Of a stretch of 64,000 bases of DNA, positions 57,026 to 64,000 are shown one piece after another. The position numbers were made by a program, and so were the translations under genes. How positions within the stretch are numbered: the stretch's first letter is position 1; the number at the start of each line of letters is the position of its first letter. The stretch is taken from NCBI GenBank assembly GCA_963855995.1, contig OY979728.1:5071330-5135329 (forward strand). Direction: 5' to 3'. Source of the DNA: Muricea muricata. Taxonomy: Eukaryota; Cnidaria; Anthozoa; Malacalcyonacea; Plexauridae. The notes below the pieces were generated by a model. It had not been told where the DNA came from. It saw nothing but the letters and a program-made list of their open reading frames with translations, and did no database searches.

Positions 57026-58375
57026 ATGGTTCGTGTTGCGATCGTCTGCGTAATGGTTTTGATATGCACCGCGTCAGCATTTCCACACTGGGCACAAAGC
57101 AGAGAAGGAGAGCAACAGACAAGAGTAAGTGATGAGTATTGTGATTAAATGTGTTGGGGGTAAATGGTTTTTTGGAACTTTCATAGGTAGGAAAGATGTT
57201 AAAATTCTCAAACAGTTTCCTCAAAAAAAGAACCGCGAAACTGTTGTGTCATAGTTTCCTCATAATCCATGCACAAATCCGAAGGACGAGTGTAATTTGA
57301 ACGCCATTCAAAAACTTATGACTGCATATGTTCTTGCCAAATAGCACATGACTGATTTCATTGTATTACATAAAAACAGAATACACAATACAGTATAAAT
57401 TCTCATTTTCTGATCTCTTTGCTTCACTTTCTATTTTCTTTAAAACATTCAAATTTTATGCCTAGAAACTTATTGATAAATATGTAAATAAACATGTCTT
57501 ACATCTTATATGTTTTGTTAAGTATATGTCCTTAATTGTCGCTAAAAATAATAAAATTTGATCAAAATCGCGTTAAAAAATTCTTGCACCCTGTAATACA
57601 CGTTTATTACGTTGTCGAGAAAATTTCCATCACTGCATGTGATTACATGTTTGTTATTTTGTTAAGTGTTAACCGTACTTTTTTATACATTTTGAAAATC
57701 TTAATTTAATCTGGCTAGTAAAAGATCAAGCATGGTTGATTTACTGTAGGGTTGGAGTTTTTTCCGAAATCATTACGTTCCTCAAAAAATATCATTGTTA
57801 GTAAATTTCCCTTGAATGTCTCCGAGTTATGATATGTTTAGATATGGTGGCCCTATCCACACAAATGATTTCTTAATGAAAATTGAATTTCATTTTTTAT
57901 GTTTAAATGACATACCTTCTTAATACAGCGCCAATATTTTTTATGAGTTACAGTTTTAAAAAAATTAGATGCATAATGCAATGAAACATGCATATAGTAA
58001 GTTTCTCTACCAAGACTCGCCCCATTTTTCCAGCTTATTTTTCACGCAACCCAGATAATTATGACCCTTACGCATAACACGTAGTTAAAATATTTGGGTA
58101 TCCTCTGTCCTCGGATCGCAAACCGCAATAGATAATTGAAATATGCACGTGTAGTTAATGAACGCTGCAAGTTAGGTTTTAACATTAAAGTTTTGAACGC
58201 GCTGGAAGGAAATTTTTACTTTTTTTTACTTTAGTGCAGTCCAGTCGTGGGTGACATTTGCGGAAGAGAGACATCCAATGGACAATACATTGGAGCAACA
58301 TGTTGTCCCGGATCAACTTGTTCGTTCGCTCACAACACAAATGGAGTAGATTATTACAGATGCATAAGTACATGA
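57026..58375 (+). CDS. Knottin-like secreted cysteine-rich peptide (2 exons, 79 aa)
   Basis: Exon 1 (57026-57124) encodes a signal peptide MVRVAIVCVMVLICTASA and a short linker ending QQTR. Exon 2 (58235-58375) encodes the rest, in phase, behind a TTTACTTTAG acceptor. The mature part has six cysteines spaced C-x7-C-x13-CC-x4-C-x13-C, the classic inhibitor-cystine-knot pattern. The predicted mature peptide is about 60 residues including the linker and about 46 from the first cysteine. Cnidarian peptides of this pattern include venom toxins, defence peptides and secreted signals; the sequence does not decide between them. No basic cleavage site other than the R at the exon junction is evident. 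Confidence 0.8.
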
Positions 58376-61300
58376 TGAGACATTAATATTTAATATGGTA
58401 GCGGACGTTCCTGAATTCATTGAATTGTAGCTAGCTACTGTCAGTAAAACATCATAGGCAACAAACGTCTGTATTCATGCATGCTAATTATTAAACTATT
58501 GCTAACAAACCTTACTTGTGTGACTACGTTTTTACCTTTGGCATTTTGAAAGTTTTTTTATTTTTCAACTTATATTAATTTTAAACTTAGTACGAGTAAA
58601 ACCAACTTCATCACAACAAAATGATTCAACATGATAGAAATATATACTTGCATGTATACATTTACAATGTTCTAAAATAATTCAAAATGCATAGGAATAT
58701 TACGTATTTACGTTGATAGGCTGCCGCGTATTTTCAGTCATTGATTCATGTCTTGGAAAATCTCAATGTTGACGTCTTAACAATAACTAACTTTAGTAAA
58801 CCGCTGAGGTGCTGACCAAAATTTACAAGGAACGAGTGTATGAATCTATTTATACAACAATATTTTGTGCGTGGTGTGGGCTGCCCGACCAATAGAGACT
58901 GTGCGAGTGGGTAAATTTTTTTCGCTTTTTACAACCAGCTCATCAACTCACATATCACATTAAAACCGGCTAAAATTAGATTGTTGATGACAGTGATTAC
59001 AGATGGCACGTTAATTGGACAGTGTTTATAAAAAAAACCCTGAACTCTTTCAAATTCATATTAAGTGTATAACGTACTGTAGCAATATGACAGTTTTAAT
59101 CCCTTGTTGAATAAATATGCGTAAATTAAAACACAATTCACAAAAAGCACACTATACCTTCAGGATCTGCGCCAGCCTTGCCACCATTCTCATCTTTTAG
59201 CCCTTCTTAATGATGCATCAAAAAATGCCGCATTTGCAAGAAAACATTTGACCAAGCTGGTCATGCATATCATCTCCAATGACACGCGTAGTCAACGTTA
59301 TTTGTCAGAAAGTTGATATCTTGACATTCATCCGCTGGCTTAGATTACGAACAATTCCTGGGTTGAGAAGGTAATACTATCCTCACCCTCGTTAAAGCTT
59401 GAGTACGCCATTTGGCCCAGATTTCCTTTCTGGTCTACTCAAACTAAAATACAACATGCCACAACACACCGCCCCCACTCTGTAAAGCTTGGTCGTCACT
59501 AGCTTCGTAAGCACAACCACAAGCCAAAACAAAAGTGAAGTGTGGGAATAAGCATCAATATACAGGTAAGCACAAACAGAAAAGCCCAAGACCATAAGCA
59601 GGAGTCTGCAGAAAAGCATATACTGCGAGCAAAGCTATGCTCGAATTGAAAAGAGAATTCTTTCTGCTTTGTGTTCGTAAACCTCTAAGGAAAAGTTATC
59701 CTTTGTTATGTTTACTTTACAAGTCAACAATTCTCAACAACAGCTAGTGTACTGATCTCTCCCAATGGGCCAAAAAACAAATCATATTTTTTAACTCGAC
59801 AGTGTGTGGCAATGTTGATATTGGCAATATTTTAATTATCAGGCATATTCTATTTAATAACTGACAGGTGATTTGAATTGGGCCATTCATTTAATATCCC
59901 TCTGAAGATGAAGTTTTCTCAGGGGTTGCTCGAAAGCAATTTCAGGGGTGGGAGGGGGGGGGGAGTTGATTGTTGGCTTCTAGTGAGGGGGGCGGGTGAT
60001 ATTTGATGGCATGGCCCATTAACGAACTATTAAACAATTTTACCTGGTACAGCCTGTTTCAGCCTAGCGACATAAGCAGAACCTAAAACAAAACAAAGAA
60101 AAGCAGTGACAAAAGCACAAGTAAAAGAAAGCACAGCCCAAGCGATAGATCGTCACCAGGGGTAATATGTCATAGAATTCCCCGAGCAGAAGGTCTATAA
60201 CTTATATATTATACCAAAAATAGGCGACAGCAAAACAGAACTATATGGAGTACATACAATATAAAAACTTCGTCACTTTTATCGAGCATTTCTTCATGTG
60301 TATAAAGTCCTTCGACATCTTGACTCAGTCCAACTGAATGTTTTTAGAGCATTTTGCATTGCCTTTTGGCGTACGCGTGTCTATTGTCTAATAAACATAC
60401 AATTTCTTCGTCTTTAACTAAATATTAATGTTTCAGTTAATCTCCGCCATTTTGAACTTTGAATAAATATGAAAATTTCCCGCCATTTTCCCGCATTTAG
60501 TTGTTCGCGAGAGATCCACGCGTGGGTACACGAACTCGAAAAAACGCTCGAGCGTTGTATTCGAATTTTATGCAATGCTACATTCGGCTTTGCACTATTG
60601 TTTTAGGAAAATTCTTAGCCCTTGCTATAAATTAAGGTGCCTGATTGGACAATTTGCAGCTGAGATTTAATACTTCAGCCTGAAAGATTAAAACTTTAAG
60701 AACATTCCGCTTGATCCTACGAACATTACAGTTAGGTACAGAGTGACCAATTATTATTGGTAATAATTTTATGAAATAAGAGACAATTATTACGCGTGCC
60801 TAATAATGATGGATGGTTTTATACAGATGTCAAAGTCGTTCTATAACCACTGGAAAACAGTTTTTTTAGGAAACAATATATGATTATAAAAGTTTATTAA
60901 GTTCTCTAGGTATGAAAAACAATATATGCGTCAGTGGGAATGTCAATGAGCATAGTACCGGGGCAAGAACAAAAATAAAATTGGTATTTGGCACAAGCAT
61001 GCACATTATCTTTCATGAGTCAGAGTTCTCGTGTACAGCTATTGATACTTGAACTTGGCAATATTTTGATGTAAAAAAGATGCTAGGCGGTTGGATTTAT
61101 TTAGATAAGAATGGTTCCAGTTGTGCATAAACGCACGTGCTGGTGCCTTGAGGTATTATTGTCAATCATTTCAGGTGTATTTCGCGCGGTGGGGTAGTAA
61201 AATGCAACGTCATAAAATGCAATATTGTAAAATTCTCGTAAAATAAAAGTCAAATATTGAAGTCGAGTTCGATATACATACATAGACTGAGAGATTAAGT

Positions 61301-61915
61301 TTTACTAAATAATTGAACGAAATAAGTGAAGTTTTGAACGCTTTTAAATAATATTGACGGAGCATATAACTGACTAACACAGTGCGACAACGCTTTAAAC
61401 AAATAAAAGAAAAGAGCTGGTACGAGAGTTCAGGAATCAAAGACCTTAAACCTGTTTGCGGTAATTATTTTCGAATAGTCTTCTGGCTAAGGCAACATAC
61501 AAAAACTCCTCCATGAAGATGCAGCGAAGTGAGAAGCCGGCCAGCTTATATATCTGAGCGCCTATACAATGCGTGCGCCTTAAAGACTAATTAAGAACAC
61601 TTGCTTCGTATCGAGTTTGAAAAAAATTCCTTCGACACCCCCCCCCCCCCCCTTTTGAAATCTGATACACAATAAGTCAAACTTTTAAAAACTGAAAATT
61701 GAGTCAATGTGGCTATAAGATGATTATTAACTGAAATAAAAAATTATATATAAAAGTTATATATAAAAGATAAATAATCCTTTATGGAACTAAAATTAAT
61801 CTACAGTATTCCATCAAGTACATAAATTAAAATAGAAATTATTGTCAGTAATAATTGAAATCATTTTTCTTTTCAATCAGTTCATTGGTATAAAGTAGGC
61901 TACTTTAAAGAAAAT
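58376..61915. other. Intergenic stretch between the knottin and fibrinogen-like genes
   Basis: No gene is supported. A G-rich run lies at about 59948-59962 and a poly-C run at 61638-61652. A 75-codon hydrophobic minus-strand frame (59392-59619) has no splice or motif support. Confidence 0.4.
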
Positions 61916-64000
61916 TCAACGGACCAAAATATATCCCATCACTTTGAGATCCTTTTTCCCGTTGTCTGGCGAACAGCAATGTGCAAGGTTACCCCCAGTG
62001 ATCCCAACGTTTCTGATAAAATGTGTTCCCAGTCCAATAAAAGAGTCAGGTGTGTCACAATCATTTTCTTGGTTTGAAAAAATGCCCAAGCGAACTCTTG
62101 CACCACTGTGGTGAACGTTAAATCCCTCTCGATTGCAGTTACGCTGCAGAGATGATCCAGCGATTAACGATTTCCATTTGTTTCGACCAAGGTGTGTTGG
62201 TCGATATCTGCCGTCTGCGATCAAATCATACAGTGATGACGCAGGATGCGAGAATGAAAAGGCTTTGAGATCACCGTTATATTTCATAGCAACACAAATT
62301 TCATCGAATGAAGTTCTCCAATAAGTCAATCCTTTAAATTCTCGGTTGTCTAAACCTCCATTTAGGTCATTGTTATTGTCATTGATAGTGTTTTTTTGCG
62401 TCCAGTAGGAAGAATCATACTTAAAAGTACCCTGCAAAAACAAATAAAATAATTAATGTCATGCAATTAACAGCGCGCTTTTCTCTTTTTAAAGGATGTG
62501 AAAATGTCGATGGGTTACAAATGTTCCAGGTTACGATAGCTCATAACAACTGGATTAACTAATCTACTCTTTCACATCCTATCATATCGATGTATGCTTG
62601 CTAAAAATATACTCGCATCAAACCCTGTTAGTGGGCGCGTGCTAATGACAAAGATAATAGAAAAAACATGCCAAATACGTATTTGCTTTGAATGAAATAA
62701 AATTATAAAATAAAATGTCAGTTGTGAAGTCAATATAAAAAGCACAAACGTATAAACCCACTGAAGATACAAGGCTCGATGATTAAAAGTTAAAATTTAC
62801 ATTTCCTTTTCCATTCGACGTTTTATCACCCTGACGCAGGTTAACGTTATATAAATGCGAAGATAATTGCTGAATACGACAAAAGCACGAATTTATATTA
62901 AGAAAGAGAAAAGAACAAATGAAGTTTGTTCTTTTCACTTTGTTGACAAAAAGTCGTGCCCTGAAACACACATGAAACAAAGGCTCTACACAGCGTCAAC
63001 CGAGGGTTAACAAGGTCTATCTGTGTTCTGGGAAGTTGGGAGAAGATCACTTTTAAACTTTTGGAAACTCAAACAAAAATTTCAGTTGCATAAACTCGTA
63101 GGATGTAAAATCATTACTAACACAAAATTAATTGTAATGAGCACCTTTGCTCGATCTCCTGAAAATTCAAGAGTGATCTTCTCCAAACTTTTCAAACTAC
63201 AAATAGACCTTGTTAACCCTCAATTGACGACAGTCTTACTAAGCTTCCATCAATCTTCATCACCAATGTCCAACCACCACCCTGGCAACCTGATATTGAC
63301 GTCATTTGACAGTACGCGTTGATAGGTTGATTGCCATCAATATTTATCTGATAAACACCGTTTCCTTTGTTGCTTGTTAAAGTAATTAAAATATTACATA
63401 AGGTGAAGTTGAATTAGAATGATTTATGATGAAAGACAGATACGGACGGCTAGTCGCTTGTCCTGCATAATATTTCAGAACTATGCGTGCTAAGAAAGTT
63501 TAGCAATGAATATCACAATTACGTCAAAGTGCCTATCGATAAGCTAAATAAGAAACACATAGCCGCACCTCTCTAACTGCGTAGAAAAACCCCATAAAAC
63601 TAGGTCTATACTAGACCTATCGCTCGACAGTCTGTTGTACTAATCCTACCCTTAAACCTGTTCAAAACATCAGGTTAAAAACTGATTTATATTATTTTCC
63701 GGTTCTACCTTTGGCTTTTCAATATCTTTGTGCATGATTCGTATGTAAGAATTGTAACATCTATCCGAAAAAAATAACATTAGTGTATGAATAAAACGAA
63801 GCTGAGTATATTGTAAAATTGTAAAAATACCTTTATCGATCTTCGTAAGTCTGTCAAGGGTCGCTTTATCCGCATTAGTTAGTTTTTTATCGACTTTGTC
63901 AAGTTTGTCAAGGGTAGCTTTATTCTCATCAGTTAATTTTTTATCGACTTTGTCAAGTTTGTCAAGGGTAGCTTTATTCTCTTCAGTTAATTTTTTATCG
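61916..64000 (-). CDS. Secreted coiled-coil plus fibrinogen-like protein, C-terminal part (USOMP5-like)
   Basis: Three exons on the minus strand join in phase: from beyond 64000 to 63831, then 63364-63240, then 62431-61916 (stop). The first carries three repeats of an 18-residue, 54-base unit like ATLDKLDKVDKKLTDENK, a charged Leu/Val/Lys pattern expected of a coiled coil. The second holds GVYQINIDGN, AYCQMTS, then GCQGGGWTLVMKIDGS, the start of a fibrinogen-related domain. The third continues GTFKYDSSYWTQ, FDEICVAMKY, ASSLYDLIADGRYRPTH, SSLQRNCNREGFN and ends VMGYILVR. This C-terminal arrangement is that of coral proteins named 'uncharacterized skeletal organic matrix protein 5'. The N-terminus and signal peptide lie outside the window. 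It is probably an extracellular lectin-like or matrix protein. Confidence 0.85.
62432..63239. other. Intron of the fibrinogen-like gene
   Basis: 808 bp, AT-rich; no gene. A 14-base inverted pair (GAACAAATGAAGTT...AACTTTGTTGAC) is weak. Confidence 0.4.
63832..64000 (-). repeat. 54-bp coding tandem repeats
   Basis: The word GTCAAGGG recurs at 63853, 63907 and 63961 on the plus strand, giving an exact 54-bp period. The copies nearest the window end are almost identical; the one next to the splice site (63831 side) has diverged. They encode the coiled-coil units of the fibrinogen-like gene and continue beyond the window. Confidence 0.9.

Overview
The window looks like a gene-sparse, AT-rich stretch of an invertebrate nuclear genome, most likely a cnidarian and probably an anthozoan. 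The reasons are spliced genes with GT..AG introns, a collagen/LamG secreted protein, a protein resembling coral 'skeletal organic matrix protein 5', a knottin-type secreted peptide, and a repeat load of Penelope-like elements, LINE tails, THAP-bearing DNA transposons and many small foldback elements. The species was not identified, and all assignments come from reading the sequence by eye.

Layout. (1) 1-6.7 kb: LINE reverse-transcriptase tails on the minus strand, a candidate short secreted 4-cysteine precursor (1491-1727), a hAT-type MITE (2409-2610), a hammerhead-like motif (about 3174) and a tandem array of mini-palindromes (4384-4618). (2) 6735-19243, plus strand: an 8-exon gene for a secreted collagen-LamG protein; its first intron holds PLE and LINE remnants. 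(3) 21-24.5 kb: an 800-bp foldback element next to a TTAA-flanked, Kolobok-like transposon with a THAP open frame and a decayed zinc-ballast frame. (4) 26961-48055, plus strand: a 26-exon gene for a GPI-anchored Xaa-Pro aminopeptidase (XPNPEP2-like). All 26 exons join in phase to 683 codons plus stop, and all five metal ligands are present. Its 7.4-kb intron 13 is filled with Penelope-like retroelements, (TA)n tracts and a well-formed hammerhead ribozyme. (5) 48901-51653: a second TTAA-flanked element with the same convergent gene pair: a zinc-ballast protein resembling the P2X7 cytoplasmic tail, and a THAP protein. (6) 51.7-57 kb: little recognisable. (7) 57026-58375, plus strand: a two-exon, six-cysteine knottin-like secreted peptide. 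(8) 61916-64000, minus strand: the C-terminal part of a coiled-coil plus fibrinogen-like secreted protein that runs off the window.

The four host genes all encode secreted or surface proteins (matrix collagen, ectopeptidase, cystine-knot peptide, fibrinogen-like protein), but nothing in the sequence ties them into one pathway. The strongest candidate for an undescribed system is the pair of TTAA-flanked elements. Both carry the same two convergent genes (ballast-domain protein and THAP protein) and no visible transposase. The Penelope/hammerhead/(TA)n complex is second.
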